From Candidatus Methylomirabilis lanthanidiphila (lineage in GTDB: Bacteria; Methylomirabilota; Methylomirabilia; Methylomirabilales; Methylomirabilaceae), in contig CABIKM010000036.1 of assembly GCA_902196205.1 (NCBI GenBank), positions 1 through 42,082 on the forward strand: DNA of 42,082 nt, in the 5' to 3' direction. The notes beneath the pieces are model-generated. The model saw nothing but the letters and a program-made list of their open reading frames with translations. It was not told where the DNA came from and did not search any database. The position numbers and the translations under genes were made by a program. This document shows, piece by piece, positions 34,122-42,082 of the stretch (positions are counted from its first letter, which is position 1; every line of letters starts with the position of its first letter).

Positions 34122-35720
34122 TTAGCCTGCTCCCGGCTTAAGGAGTTTGATGCGCCCAGGGACGCGGCCGGACTGTCCCAGCGCCACAGCAAAGAGTGCG
34201 GCCTTCCTCTGCGCGTGCGGGGAGAAGAACGCGGTGACATCATCGTCATAAAAGGTCGTACCTGTCGCACCTAATCCCATGGCGTACGCGCAGAGGTACA
34301 TCTTTCCGCCAACGATTCCGGCCTCGAGCTGGGCGGCGCCGTAGCCCCGATTGCCGTAGCGATCGAGGGTCCGTTCCAGATCCACCAGGAAGAAGACGAC
34401 GACGCTCGCCTCAATCCCCAACCCCTGCTCAAGGCAGAGATAGCCCGCCTCGCGTCGAAATGTGCCCGCTTTCAAGAGTTCAAACGTCTGCTTAGATGAT
34501 GAGAAGTAGAACGCCCCGGTCGGAAGATCCTCGACGGAGTTGACGATGAGGTAGGTATCCAGCAACGTCGTTCCTGGTCCTTGCAAAAAGTCAGCGGGGA
34601 TCCCACGGCTGGACCGTTCAAGGATCGTGGAGAGCTGTCGAAAGGTGATCGGCAACTGAGCAAACTGGCGCGTTGAACTCCTGCGGAGAATGACCTCGCC
34701 GAGGGTTCGGACGGGGAGATGCTCCCGCTCAATAGGGTTCAGAGGAAAAGGTTTTTCGCCAGGAGGCGGCGAGACTTTCAGAGCAACGGCCGATCGCCAG
34801 TCGCGAACCTCCTCCTCGCTCTGCAGCATGGAGGCTGCGCGAATCTGCGTAATCAACGGGTAATCCACCTCTCGTGTTGAGAGCGGGAGAGTTTCTGGTG
34901 CAATCGGCGGAACCTCCGGCGGCTCCGGAGCAGACGAACCTGCGCCAATCGGAACCAGACAGAGGCTCGCCTCGCGCTCCGTGTCCAGGCCAAGGAGGTG
35001 GTCCACCCGGGTGTCGATAAACCCTGTCACGACCCGAGATGAACACTGCGAGGAAGCAGCCGTGGCCAGGAGGTTCGCCAGAATCGTCCCGCTGTTCCAG
35101 TAAAAGTGGCGGTAGGCCCTTGCCTGATACTCCCAGGCGTTCCGCCAGAAGATGGCTGTCAGCACCAAGATGACAGGCGCGCCTGCGATCGACGCGTCGC
35201 CGGCCGTCGCGCGGATAAGCTCTCCCCGAAAATCCCCTTCCCGCAACTGGCGGAGGGCGAAGTCGGCCGGGCAGAAATGATAGACCCCGGCGGGCAGCCC
35301 CGGGAGGTTGCCGCAAACGACGTAAATCTCGATCTCACAGAGGGCGCCGGTGCACGAGGCCGCGCGAAACTGCTGCGTCTCGCCCCCCGGGTGGACCTTC
35401 TTCTTGGTCACACCTGCGCAAAAGAACAGGATCTGCGCCAGCCCGGCCAAGTTAAGGGCGCTCGTCTCGATCGGCGGGAAGGCTCCAACGGCCTCGAGCG
35501 CCTCCGCCTCTGGCGGGGCAACATCGCGCGGAAGAGAGACGATCGGCAGCCCATGGTACACCTTGTACGGGCGCGGCTTGTTGGCCCAGTCAAGGGAATG
35601 ACCCCCCAGGCGGACACTCCAGTAGGAGTGTTTGGTGGCCGCATGGTAGGTACGGGCCTCTTCAACGTCGCGGTTATTCACTGGACCGCCAGCCCTCACG
35701 TCCCCGTTTGCCTGACGCAT
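34122..35720 (-). CDS. Tandem SagB-type (nitroreductase-fold) oxidoreductase
   Basis: The protein has 532 aa and holds two nitroreductase-like FMN domains. The N-terminal half starts with AATKHSYWSVRLGGHSLDWA and has LNLAGLAQILFFCAGVT and AGVYHFCPADFALRQL. The second, from about residue 330, has RTLGEVILRRSSTRQFAQLP, TGAFYFSSSKQTFELLKAGT and the LEAGIVGGKMYLCAYAMGLG segment. SagB/ThcOx enzymes oxidise azolines to azoles in RiPP maturation, and tandem forms also occur outside RiPP clusters. No YcaO cyclodehydratase or precursor peptide is visible nearby. It is likely co-transcribed with the RNase Z-like gene. Confidence 0.85.
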   Translation of the reverse strand: MRQANGDVRAGGPVNNRDVEEARTYHAATKHSYWSVRLGGHSLDWANKPRPYKVYHGLPIVSLPRDVAPPEAEALEAVGAFPPIETSALNLAGLAQILFFCAGVTKKKVHPGGETQQFRAASCTGALCEIEIYVVCGNLPGLPAGVYHFCPADFALRQLREGDFRGELIRATAGDASIAGAPVILVLTAIFWRNAWEYQARAYRHFYWNSGTILANLLATAASSQCSSRVVTGFIDTRVDHLLGLDTEREASLCLVPIGAGSSAPEPPEVPPIAPETLPLSTREVDYPLITQIRAASMLQSEEEVRDWRSAVALKVSPPPGEKPFPLNPIEREHLPVRTLGEVILRRSSTRQFAQLPITFRQLSTILERSSRGIPADFLQGPGTTLLDTYLIVNSVEDLPTGAFYFSSSKQTFELLKAGTFRREAGYLCLEQGLGIEASVVVFFLVDLERTLDRYGNRGYGAAQLEAGIVGGKMYLCAYAMGLGATGTTFYDDDVTAFFSPHAQRKAALFAVALGQSGRVPGRIKLLKPGAG

Positions 35721-35750
35721 GTCGTGTCACCGCCTGAGACAGCCTGATCG

Positions 35751-35780
35751 TGCAGGGGCGGTTCGTGAACCGCCCCTGCA
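35751..35780. repeat. Perfect 30-bp palindrome (possible terminator or dispersed hairpin)
   Basis: TGCAGGGGCGGTTC and GAACCGCCCCTGCA pair without mismatch around a GT centre. It lies between the VOC gene and the SagB-type gene. No T-run follows, so it is more likely a dispersed hairpin repeat than a classic terminator. Confidence 0.7.
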
Positions 35781-35791
35781 TACGACTCCCC

Positions 35792-36163
35792 TTACAGCGG
35801 CCCGTAGATCTCGAGACGAATCCCGTCCGGACCGGTGAAATAGTAAGACTTGGCCCGGCCATCCCCATCGGTCCGCTCGCCTGTGATCTCCACGCCGCGC
35901 TTGTCAAGTTCTTTGCGCGCGGCCTTCACATCATCAACCGCAAAGGCCAGATGCCCCAGTCGCTGCGGTCCCCCGACCTTGTATCCTGGCTTTTCCTCAA
36001 GAGCCACAAACGACCCCTCCGCATTGCCGAGGAAGGTGTGTTTGTGGCCGCCGTCCGGGCGGCCGTCATATCGCAGCGTCAGGCCCAACTTCTCTGTGTA
36101 GAACGCGATCGCCTCATCCATGTCAGAGACAATCAGATCCACATGATCCACGCCCTTCAACAT
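35792..36163 (-). CDS. VOC-family (glyoxalase-like) protein
   Basis: The protein has 123 aa from the ATG at 36163, with GGGGGA a few bases before it (an alternative ATG is at 36175). The two beta-alpha-beta-beta-beta modules are clear: GVDHVDLIVSDMDEAIAFYT then EKLGLTLRYDG, and LGHLAFAVDDVKAARKELDK then YYFTGPDGIRLEIYGPL. Metal ligands would be the His in VDHVDL, an acidic residue mid-chain, the His in LGHLAF and Glu in LEIYG. The substrate is unknown; lactoylglutathione lyase is one possibility. It lies downstream of the TPP enzyme with a 32-bp gap. Confidence 0.87.
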   Translation of the reverse strand: MLKGVDHVDLIVSDMDEAIAFYTEKLGLTLRYDGRPDGGHKHTFLGNAEGSFVALEEKPGYKVGGPQRLGHLAFAVDDVKAARKELDKRGVEITGERTDGDGRAKSYYFTGPDGIRLEIYGPL

Positions 36164-36195
36164 CGCATCCCCCATCCTGAATCACCCGCGTGCCG

Positions 36196-37830
36196 TCACA
36201 AGGGGCACACGATCCGTCCCATCTTCTCTCTCAATTTGAAATTCTCAGCGTAGTCGACCGGGACATCCACAATGGACAGGCCTTGCCATTGACCGGCCTC
36301 CTCGAGGATGGGACGAAGGGCTGCGGCCTCCTCTACTCGATAGCCCCTCGCCCCGAACGATTCGGCGAACTTCGCAAAGTCCGGGTTCCCGAAGGAGACG
36401 CCCGATTCCCGGCCAAATCTGGTCAGTTGATTCCAGCGAACGACGCCAAAGCTGTCATCCCGGAGGATGACGATGACCAAACGAAGACCCAATCGGACAG
36501 CCGTCTCCAGCTCCTGGCAGTTCATCAGGAAGCCGCCGTCGCCGCTCACCGCGAGAACGCGCCGGTCGGGAAACACCAGCTTGGCTGCGATGGCGGCCGG
36601 GAGGGCGAAGCCCATCGCGGCGTAGCCGTTTGAAATGAGGACGGTGTTGGGGGCATACGCGGGGAAGAGGCGGGCCACCCAGAGTTTGTGGGCACCGACG
36701 TCGGAGACCAGGATGTCGTCCCGTCCGAGCACCGCGCGGATGTCGCGAAGGATCCGCTGGGGCTTGAGGGGGAAGCCGTCGGTGGCGGCATCCGCCTCTA
36801 GCTCAGTCGAGATCCATTGTCGAAGGGACTTGGCAGCGGCTGGGTCTTTGCAGCCATGGACCTCGTCCGCCAGGAGCTCGAGGGTCTCCCGGATGTCTGC
36901 GACAACCTCTACCACAGGCTGATAATGACTGTCCACCTCCGCCGGCGTGAAGTCGATGTGGATCACGCGGCAGGTCCCGTCCGGATTCCAGTAGTTCGGG
37001 GCGTACTCGACCGGGTCGTAGCCCACAGCGATGATGAGATCAGCCCGCTCTATCCCGCACGCCACGTAGTCTCGGACGTGCAAGCCGATGGTCATGAGGA
37101 AGAGGTCGTAGTCAGCCGGGACACACCCCTTGGCCATGAAGGTGTTGACCACGGGAATACCGACTCGCTCGGAGAGCGTCCGGAGCTCGTGAGCCGCCCT
37201 CCCGCGGATGACCCCGTTGCCGGCGAGGATGAGAGGAAAGGAGGCGTCCTCGATCAACCTGGCTGCCGCATGAAGAGAAAGGCGGTCTGGCGAGGGCCGC
37301 CGCGGCCGCGTGGTTGAGAGTGGGGTCCCCGTCACCTGCTCCCCCGCGACGTCCTCAGGCAGCTCCAGGTGACAGGCCCCGGGCTTCTCGGCTTGCGCAA
37401 TCTTGAACGCTTTTCGCACCACCTCGGGGATAACCGCTCCGACCTCCACCCGCGTATTCCACTTGGTGATCGACCGGAAATTCTCCACAATATCGATGTA
37501 CTGATGCGACTCCTTGTGGATCCTGTCACGGCCGGCTTGACCGGTAATGGCCACCAGCGGCGCATGATCAAGGTTGGCGTCAGCGATCCCGGTGACCAGG
37601 TTGGTGGCGCCAGGCCCCAGAGTGGCCAGACAGACTCCAGCGCTTCCAGTGAGGCGCCCGTAGCTATCGGCCATGAAGGCGGCCCCCTGCTCGTGGCGGG
37701 TCGGGATGAAGGTGATGCTGGAGTCCAGGAAGGCATCCATGAGATCCAGCGTCTCCTCGCCCGGAACACCGAAGACGTACTGCACCCCTTCATGCTCAAG
37801 ACATCGGACCAGCAACTCCGCAGCCTTCAT
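36196..37830 (-). CDS. Acetolactate-synthase-like TPP-dependent enzyme
   Basis: The protein has 544 aa with GAGGAGGGA before the ATG. Domains in order are an N-terminal PYR domain (VFGVPGEETLDLMDAFLDSS, catalytic Glu in TRHEQGAAFMADSYGRL, LATLGPGATNLVTGIADANL), a middle domain (FPLILAGNGVIRGRA), and a C-terminal PP domain (VSDVGAHKLW, AMGFALPAAI, SGDGGFLMNCQELETAVRLG). The end of the TPP motif is RDDSFG, where most relatives have an NDN-type metal ligand. It resembles catabolic acetolactate synthases but has no regulatory subunit nearby. It is followed by the VOC gene and preceded, 25 bp away, by an aldehyde dehydrogenase, so it may act in a 2-oxo-acid/aldehyde pathway. Confidence 0.88.
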   Translation of the reverse strand: MKAAELLVRCLEHEGVQYVFGVPGEETLDLMDAFLDSSITFIPTRHEQGAAFMADSYGRLTGSAGVCLATLGPGATNLVTGIADANLDHAPLVAITGQAGRDRIHKESHQYIDIVENFRSITKWNTRVEVGAVIPEVVRKAFKIAQAEKPGACHLELPEDVAGEQVTGTPLSTTRPRRPSPDRLSLHAAARLIEDASFPLILAGNGVIRGRAAHELRTLSERVGIPVVNTFMAKGCVPADYDLFLMTIGLHVRDYVACGIERADLIIAVGYDPVEYAPNYWNPDGTCRVIHIDFTPAEVDSHYQPVVEVVADIRETLELLADEVHGCKDPAAAKSLRQWISTELEADAATDGFPLKPQRILRDIRAVLGRDDILVSDVGAHKLWVARLFPAYAPNTVLISNGYAAMGFALPAAIAAKLVFPDRRVLAVSGDGGFLMNCQELETAVRLGLRLVIVILRDDSFGVVRWNQLTRFGRESGVSFGNPDFAKFAESFGARGYRVEEAAALRPILEEAGQWQGLSIVDVPVDYAENFKLREKMGRIVCPL

Positions 37831-37855
37831 CAGCGTCCCTCCTCCTCGAAAGCCG

Positions 37856-39274
37856 CTAGCTCTTCAGATGGAAGCAGACCAGTTTCAGCTCTGTCATCTC
37901 CTCTACGGCGTAGCGCGGGCCTTCCTTGCCGAAGCCGCTCTCCTTCAGCCCCCCGTACGGCATCAGGTCGGCGCGCCATTGAGGCCCCCAGTTGATCATC
38001 AGGTTGCCCGCCTCGACCTCGCGCGCGAACCGCATGGCCCACTCCAGGTTCTCGGTGAAGATACCGGCCGCCAGTCCGTAGATCGTGTCATTGGCCAGCG
38101 CGATCGCCTCGTCGATGCTGTCGAACCGCGTGACGGCAACAGCCGGCCCGAACAGCTCATCGCAGAAGAGCCGCATGTCGGGCTTGACGTCGGCGACGAC
38201 CGTGGGGGCATAGATCGCGCCCTGGCGCGCCCCGCCCGTCACGACCCGCGCGCCGCTCGCAACTGCCTCTTGCACCCACTCCCCAACCCGGATGGCGTCA
38301 CGCTCACGGATCATCGGCCCCACCTTGGTTCCCACGTCCAGAGGATTTCCGGTCACAAGCGCTTCCACCTTGGGTTTCAGGGCGTCCAGAAAATCGCCAT
38401 AAACCTTTTCGCTGGTCAAGACCCGTTGGGTGGAGATGCAGACCTGCCCGGCGTTCGTGTAGCCGGTCGCCGCCACAGCGGCAGCAACCTTCTCAAGATC
38501 GGCATCGGGCATGATGATGACGGGGGCATTGCTACCGAGTTCCATCGTGACCTTCTTGATCCCCGCCATCCGGCAGATCCGCTCGCCGATGTCTCGGCTC
38601 CCTGTAAACGTAATCTTACGAACCCGCCGATCGCTGCACAGCGCATCGCCGATCTCCGCCCCGCGGCCGGTCAGGCAGGCGATCCCCTCGGCCGGGAGAC
38701 CCGCCTCCAGCAGGATCTCCGTCAGCTTCAACGCCGAGAGCGGAGTGTCGGTGGCCGGCTTGATGACGACTGCATTGCCGGCAGCGAGAGCGGGCCCTAC
38801 TTTATGGCACACCAAGTTCAGCGGAAAGTTAAAGGGACTGATCGCGACGACGATCCCGCACGGTACGCGCAGCGTAAAGCCGAACTTACCGGAGCCGCCC
38901 GGCGCCCCGTCAAAGGGAACGGTCTCACCATGCAGGCGCTTGGCCTCCTCGCCGGACAAGGTCAGGGTCTGCACCGCCCGGCTCACCTCGAAGCGCGACT
39001 CGGCCAGGCTTTTGCCCTCCTCGAGGGTAATGATTTCGGCGAACTCCTCGCTCCGAGCCTCAACCAGCTCCGCCGCCGCTTTCAGGATTCGATAGCGGTC
39101 GTAGCCGGGAAGCTTCGCCATCGTCCGTGCGCCACGCACTGCGCTCTCCAGGGCCTTTTCAACATCTCCAGAATCCGCGCATGGCACGGCATCGACCACC
39201 GCTCCATCATACGGGTTCAGGACGTCGATCTTCTTTTCCGTATCGATCCACTGTCCGGCTACGTACATCCGCAT
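37856..39274 (-). CDS. NAD(P)-dependent aldehyde dehydrogenase
   Basis: The protein has 472 aa. It starts MRMYVAGQWIDTEKKIDVLN. The cofactor segment is VVAISPFNFPLNLVCHKVGP, followed by FTGSRDIGERI, the general-base Glu in TMELGSNAPVII (about 244), the nucleophile Cys in NAGQVCISTQRV (about 279) and FCDELFGPAVAVTRF. Similarity in layout is closest to lactaldehyde/glycolaldehyde and non-phosphorylating glyceraldehyde-3-phosphate dehydrogenases. It is the first gene of the set with the TPP enzyme and VOC protein, so it may oxidise an aldehyde produced or consumed in that pathway (inference). Confidence 0.93.
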   Translation of the reverse strand: MRMYVAGQWIDTEKKIDVLNPYDGAVVDAVPCADSGDVEKALESAVRGARTMAKLPGYDRYRILKAAAELVEARSEEFAEIITLEEGKSLAESRFEVSRAVQTLTLSGEEAKRLHGETVPFDGAPGGSGKFGFTLRVPCGIVVAISPFNFPLNLVCHKVGPALAAGNAVVIKPATDTPLSALKLTEILLEAGLPAEGIACLTGRGAEIGDALCSDRRVRKITFTGSRDIGERICRMAGIKKVTMELGSNAPVIIMPDADLEKVAAAVAATGYTNAGQVCISTQRVLTSEKVYGDFLDALKPKVEALVTGNPLDVGTKVGPMIRERDAIRVGEWVQEAVASGARVVTGGARQGAIYAPTVVADVKPDMRLFCDELFGPAVAVTRFDSIDEAIALANDTIYGLAAGIFTENLEWAMRFAREVEAGNLMINWGPQWRADLMPYGGLKESGFGKEGPRYAVEEMTELKLVCFHLKS

Positions 39275-39440
39275 CGCCTCGTTCCCCTTTCAGTCCGCCT
39301 TGCTTCGGCGATCATAAGATCGGGTGCATGCCCTATGGATTGACCTACTTCATATTGTAACAGGAGTCGGGTGTAATGAGACCGGTAATGGCTGAAATTG
39401 AGGTAAGAGTACCGAAAAACCGATCCAGTTTCGTGTGTTT

Positions 39441-39510
39441 GACATTTGTTGCATATTTCTGGACGTCATTCCGGCCAAGCCCGCACAGCGGGCGCGAGCC
39501 GGAATCCAGT
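39441..39510 (-). mobile_element. Partial, inverted copy of the MITE-like element
   Basis: Read on the minus strand it matches the 3' half of 4630-4806: CTGGATTCCGGCTCGCGCC, CTTGGCCGGAATGACGTCC and AAATATGCAAC. Neither terminal repeat is present. The nearby CCTGAGCGTGTCGAAGGAG is another common dispersed motif. Confidence 0.7.
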
Positions 39511-39580
39511 AGCCGATCGTCCTGAGCGTGTCGAAGGAGAACGGCAGCCCTTCTCTAAATCAAGACAAGAGAAAAAAAGA

Positions 39581-39621
39581 CCCCTCGCCCCCATTTGGGG
39601 GAGAGGGCGAGGGTGAGGGGG
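39581..39621. repeat. G/C-run palindrome, copy 2
   Basis: CCCCTCGCCCCCATTTGGGG and the following GAGAGGGCGAGGGTGAGGGG match 26695-26733. The 39.3-39.9 kb gap holds this repeat, the MITE fragment and the 91-bp repeat, and no gene. Confidence 0.75.
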
Positions 39622-39763
39622 CCAGAAACCACAGGCTCGCCACAGAGCTCCGAAGGCGGCAGAGAGGTTCGCAGGTCAGCGGACGTACCCGCAGGACCTG
39701 AGCATTAGTCGGCCATATTAGGATTACGCCGACCCGTGGGGCGGCCTTTGTCCCTATGGGCCC

Positions 39764-39854
39764 TGTTGAAATTCCGTTGACAATTCTGGGAAATGGCAGC
39801 AAAATCCCGCATATTGTGAGGATACTTGGGCTGGTGTTATACAGACCAACATAA
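39764..39854 (+). repeat. 91-bp promoter-like repeat, copy 2
   Basis: It matches 4232-4322 over its length. TTGACA lies at 39777-39782, and CAAAAT follows after 17 bases. It ends about 70 bp before the RelA/SpoT-domain gene, so it probably contains that gene's promoter. Confidence 0.75.
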
Positions 39855-39923
39855 TTATATACCCCGCCAAGCCGTTTCAACAATACTCTGGCTCAAAGGC
39901 ACACTATTGTATTCGAGGTGTCA

Positions 39924-41003
39924 ATGGGTAGGTTACAGAACTACGTTGCCACATATAAGGAACTTAGGCCAAAGTACGAGCGCCTTACGAAGAAGATCGA
40001 GGGGCTCCTGCAAGAACTGCTCGAAGGCGCACATCTTCAGTCCTTCACAATAAAGAGCAGAACTAAGTCCGTTGAAAGCTTTGAGCAGAAAATCTTACGC
40101 CCGGACAAATCCTACCAGAATCCTTTGGCCGAAGTAAGTGATTTGTCCGGTATACAGATAATCGTCCGTTCGTTAGATGATATTCAAGCGGTAGAAGAAA
40201 TCATTGACGGAGAATTCAGCGTTGACCAAGATCTATCTGTGAAAAAGGCTGACATTCTTGATCCTGACCGCTTCGGCTATTTAACTCAGCATTTTGTTGT
40301 CAAAATCAAGGCGCCGAGGACCCAGCTAACCGAATGGGAAGATTTAAAGGACCTTTCGGCAGAGATTCAGGTGCGGACGGTGCTTCAACATGCCTGGGCT
40401 ATAATCTCTCATGCGTTTGACTACAAAATATCGGCAGAAATACCCAAGCAGCTTCGGCGTCAGCTTTTCCGCGTAAGCGCTCTCTTAGAAGTTGCCGATA
40501 CTGAACTGACGAATTTTGTTCGCCAAGTTGCCAGCTTACAAGAGCAATACAAGGAGCAGATTGCAGCAGAGGATATTCATGTTGAAGTGAATATTGATTC
40601 GCTTCGTGCTTTTACCGAGACGTCGCCGATTGTTGAAGAATGGGCCAAGTACATAGAATCACTTAGTGTGAAGGTGGGCGGTGTTGGAAGCGCTATCTCA
40701 AGAGACCTACGGATGGCGAAGATAGCTGGTGTCGAATCAGTTAATGAAATTGACCATCTTCTCCGGGATGCAAGGTCGTGGGGCAAAGAGTATCTCCAAG
40801 AGTTTTTTCACAATACATGGGGAAAGCCACTCCCAAATGATCGGGGAATTTCATTAGACCGCAATGGTATTGTCGCCTTGTTCATTATTGCATCCAAGCT
40901 CGACATCCTTACTGATGAGTTGCTTAACGACGAACTGGGTTGGGGCCTGCCTGAGAACGCGACTGTTCCGGCTCGAAAATACAACCCGCAATACAGAACA
41001 TAG
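39924..41003 (+). CDS. RelA/SpoT-domain nucleotidyl/pyrophosphotransferase with helical C-terminus
   Basis: The protein has 359 aa. ATG at 39924 has GAGG 7 bases upstream; GTG at 39918 is an alternative. The synthetase-like domain (about 1-190) has IKSRTKSVESFEQKILR, NPLAEVSDLSGIQIIVRSLD, DRFGYLTQHFVVKI and LSAEIQVRTVLQHAWAIISH. The conserved GYRS.H stretch is GYLTQH here. The C-terminal 170 residues are mostly helical with no recognised domain. Long single-domain RelA/SpoT proteins of this type include alarmone synthetases and toxic enzymes (toxSAS/CapRel-like) that modify nucleotides or tRNA. The gene is clearly AT-richer than its surroundings and lies among repeats, so it was probably acquired. 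No separate antitoxin gene is evident. Confidence 0.85.
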   Translation: MGRLQNYVATYKELRPKYERLTKKIEGLLQELLEGAHLQSFTIKSRTKSVESFEQKILRPDKSYQNPLAEVSDLSGIQIIVRSLDDIQAVEEIIDGEFSVDQDLSVKKADILDPDRFGYLTQHFVVKIKAPRTQLTEWEDLKDLSAEIQVRTVLQHAWAIISHAFDYKISAEIPKQLRRQLFRVSALLEVADTELTNFVRQVASLQEQYKEQIAAEDIHVEVNIDSLRAFTETSPIVEEWAKYIESLSVKVGGVGSAISRDLRMAKIAGVESVNEIDHLLRDARSWGKEYLQEFFHNTWGKPLPNDRGISLDRNGIVALFIIASKLDILTDELLNDELGWGLPENATVPARKYNPQYRT

Positions 41004-41093
41004 GCGTTTCAGGCCATTGTCCGAGCCTTTAGGGCAGGCTAATTATAGTTATGCGGCCCGTGCTGCGAGGCACCCCGGAGGAAGGGGCGTGGG

Positions 41094-41912
41094 ATGATGA
41101 AGCGATTGCCGCTGCTCTTAGCTATGGCGCTTGCGCCGTCGCTCGCTTTCGGCCAGACGGTCACGTGCGATCGCTTCGAGCCGAAGGCGACTCTGGAGGG
41201 CAACCGCCTCACAGTGTCTCTGGACACGGATCTCCCAGACTCGACTGTCGTGATGGTGAGCGTCTCCAGGTCATACTGGGCGGGCACTCCCGTCAAGCAA
41301 TACCCACTCGACTACCTCGACACCCGCGCGACGGCCGGTGAGTGGCGCAAGCCGAGAGGCGTGAACGTTGATCATGGCCCGTGGCGCCGAAAGCTGGACG
41401 AGCGGATGCGCGTTCGCGCTGCGGCTGGAGAACCCGTTAAGATTGCCACGATTGACACAGATGTCACCGTTTCCTTCACAGTGCCCATCAATCAGGCCGA
41501 TCCCCGCTTCGGTCCCGGCAACCGGAATCTTGTCGGCAAGAAAGTCTCCACCTCTGGCCTTCGCGTGGTGCGCGCAGAGGTGAAGGTGAAGCATCCCTTC
41601 GGTGCAGGTGCACAGCCCAGTCCGGCGGAGTTCGGTGCTCCCGAACGTCTGAGGCCAGGCGTGAAGTACCACCTATCCCGAGAGACGCCGTTGGCACCCG
41701 AACGGCACCCAGCTGATCCCCTTCGGGTCGCAGCCTTGATTCGACGAGTTCCCGCCGGGACGATCATCACGGTGTCGAGCGTCGACCGCAGCGACGCGTC
41801 GAATCCCTGGTACCGCGTCAAAGCGGCCAGCGCGTCGGGCGCAGACCTCGGTACAGGCTGGGTGAACAGCGTGGCCTTGATTGGCCAGGAGATCAGGGTC
41901 ATTCGGCCATGA
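41094..41912 (+). CDS. Secreted protein of unknown function, possible SH3-like C-terminus
   Basis: The protein has 272 aa. GGAGGAAGGGG lies upstream. The signal peptide is MMKRLPLLLAMALAPSLAFG, with cleavage likely after FG or GQ. The N-terminal part is beta-rich (VSLDTDLPDSTVVMVSVSRS). The C-terminal 70 residues (VAALIRRVPAGTIITVSSVD, then NPWYRVKAASASGADLGTGW) resemble a bacterial SH3 domain with its W-Y-R-V strand and final GW. I do not recognise the whole protein. Its position after the RelA/SpoT gene, with an 90-bp gap and different base composition, does not suggest co-function. Confidence 0.7.
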   Translation: MMKRLPLLLAMALAPSLAFGQTVTCDRFEPKATLEGNRLTVSLDTDLPDSTVVMVSVSRSYWAGTPVKQYPLDYLDTRATAGEWRKPRGVNVDHGPWRRKLDERMRVRAAAGEPVKIATIDTDVTVSFTVPINQADPRFGPGNRNLVGKKVSTSGLRVVRAEVKVKHPFGAGAQPSPAEFGAPERLRPGVKYHLSRETPLAPERHPADPLRVAALIRRVPAGTIITVSSVDRSDASNPWYRVKAASASGADLGTGWVNSVALIGQEIRVIRP

Positions 41913-42065
41913 TAAGGCCGCATAACTCGAATACAGCCAATCGCACGCGTCGGCGGGTCGGCGAGTCACGCGTACGTTAGGTGCCCTACGAGAGGTTACT
42001 ACGATGTTTGATGACATGATGAGGGACCGAATAACTGTAAGAACCAAAGCAAGGAGGACTGAGGC

Positions 42066-42082
42066 ATGGTCAAGTCTTTTTT
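42066..42082 (+). CDS. Start of a gene that runs out of the window
   Basis: AAGGAGGACTGAGGC directly precedes an ATG reading MVKSF up to the window edge. The ideal ribosome site is the only support. Nothing can be said of the product. The stretch 41913-42065 before it shows no other feature. Confidence 0.4.

Noticed and set aside
34122-35720. RiPP biosynthetic cluster around the SagB-type gene
   Set aside because: No YcaO, precursor peptide or exporter could be recognised on either side.

Overview
The window comes from a GC-rich, free-living Gram-negative bacterium. Evidence for this is the lipoprotein signals, an O-antigen-ligase-type polymerase, a Spy/CpxP-like periplasmic protein and strong Shine-Dalgarno sites. 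The gene set, with tandem U32 proteins and many toxin-antitoxin relics, reminds me of candidate phylum NC10 (Methylomirabilis-like). That is an impression, not a demonstrated assignment.

Layout. 0-3.7 kb: a secreted His-rich membrane-anchored protein, a possible remnant of an rqcH/NFACT gene, and uvrA with a shortened insertion domain. 3.7-9.0 kb: an accessory patch. It holds a frameshifted four-helix-bundle gene between inverted repeats, a broken nucleotidyltransferase module, a 177-bp MITE-like element, a frameshifted IS110-type insertion sequence with a structured non-coding leader, a methyltransferase, a toxin-antitoxin pair with an amber-interrupted toxin, higBA and hicAB. 9.2 kb: tRNA-Leu(GAG). 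9.4-12.7 kb: a sugar-nucleotide epimerase overlapping an O-antigen polymerase/ligase that is fused to a J domain. 12.7-15.1 kb: two SDR-type proteins and a Yip1-like membrane protein. 15.6-16.2 kb: remnants of hsdM and vapBC. 16.3-18.1 kb: a lipoprotein hydrolase.

18.3-25.8 kb is the most unusual region. It is a minus-strand gene series read as UbiV-like U32 protein, U32 protein, U32 protein, a leaderless SsuA/THI5-like binding protein, a third UbiU-like U32 protein, and a PEP-synthase/rifampicin-phosphotransferase-like dikinase. Several genes are translationally coupled, and two spacers contain copies of the hairpin repeat that also flanks the four-helix-bundle gene. I infer an uncharacterised small-molecule modification pathway, possibly with O2-independent hydroxylation by Fe-S U32 proteins followed by phosphoryl transfer. 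The substrate is unknown.

25.9-27.1 kb is a gene-free nest of palindromic repeats. 27.1-28.3 kb holds vapBC with a good promoter and an orphan MNT-type nucleotidyltransferase. 28.4-33 kb holds hisC with an overlapping PAS-LuxR regulator, two small envelope proteins, pdxA and a Spy-like protein. 33-39.3 kb holds a minus-strand metabolic set: an RNase Z-like hydrolase, a tandem SagB-type oxidoreductase, a VOC protein, an acetolactate-synthase-like TPP enzyme and an aldehyde dehydrogenase. 39.4-42 kb is again accessory: a partial MITE, repeats, an AT-richer RelA/SpoT-domain gene preceded by a 91-bp sequence also found at 4.2 kb, and a secreted protein of unknown function. No CRISPR array or rRNA was seen.
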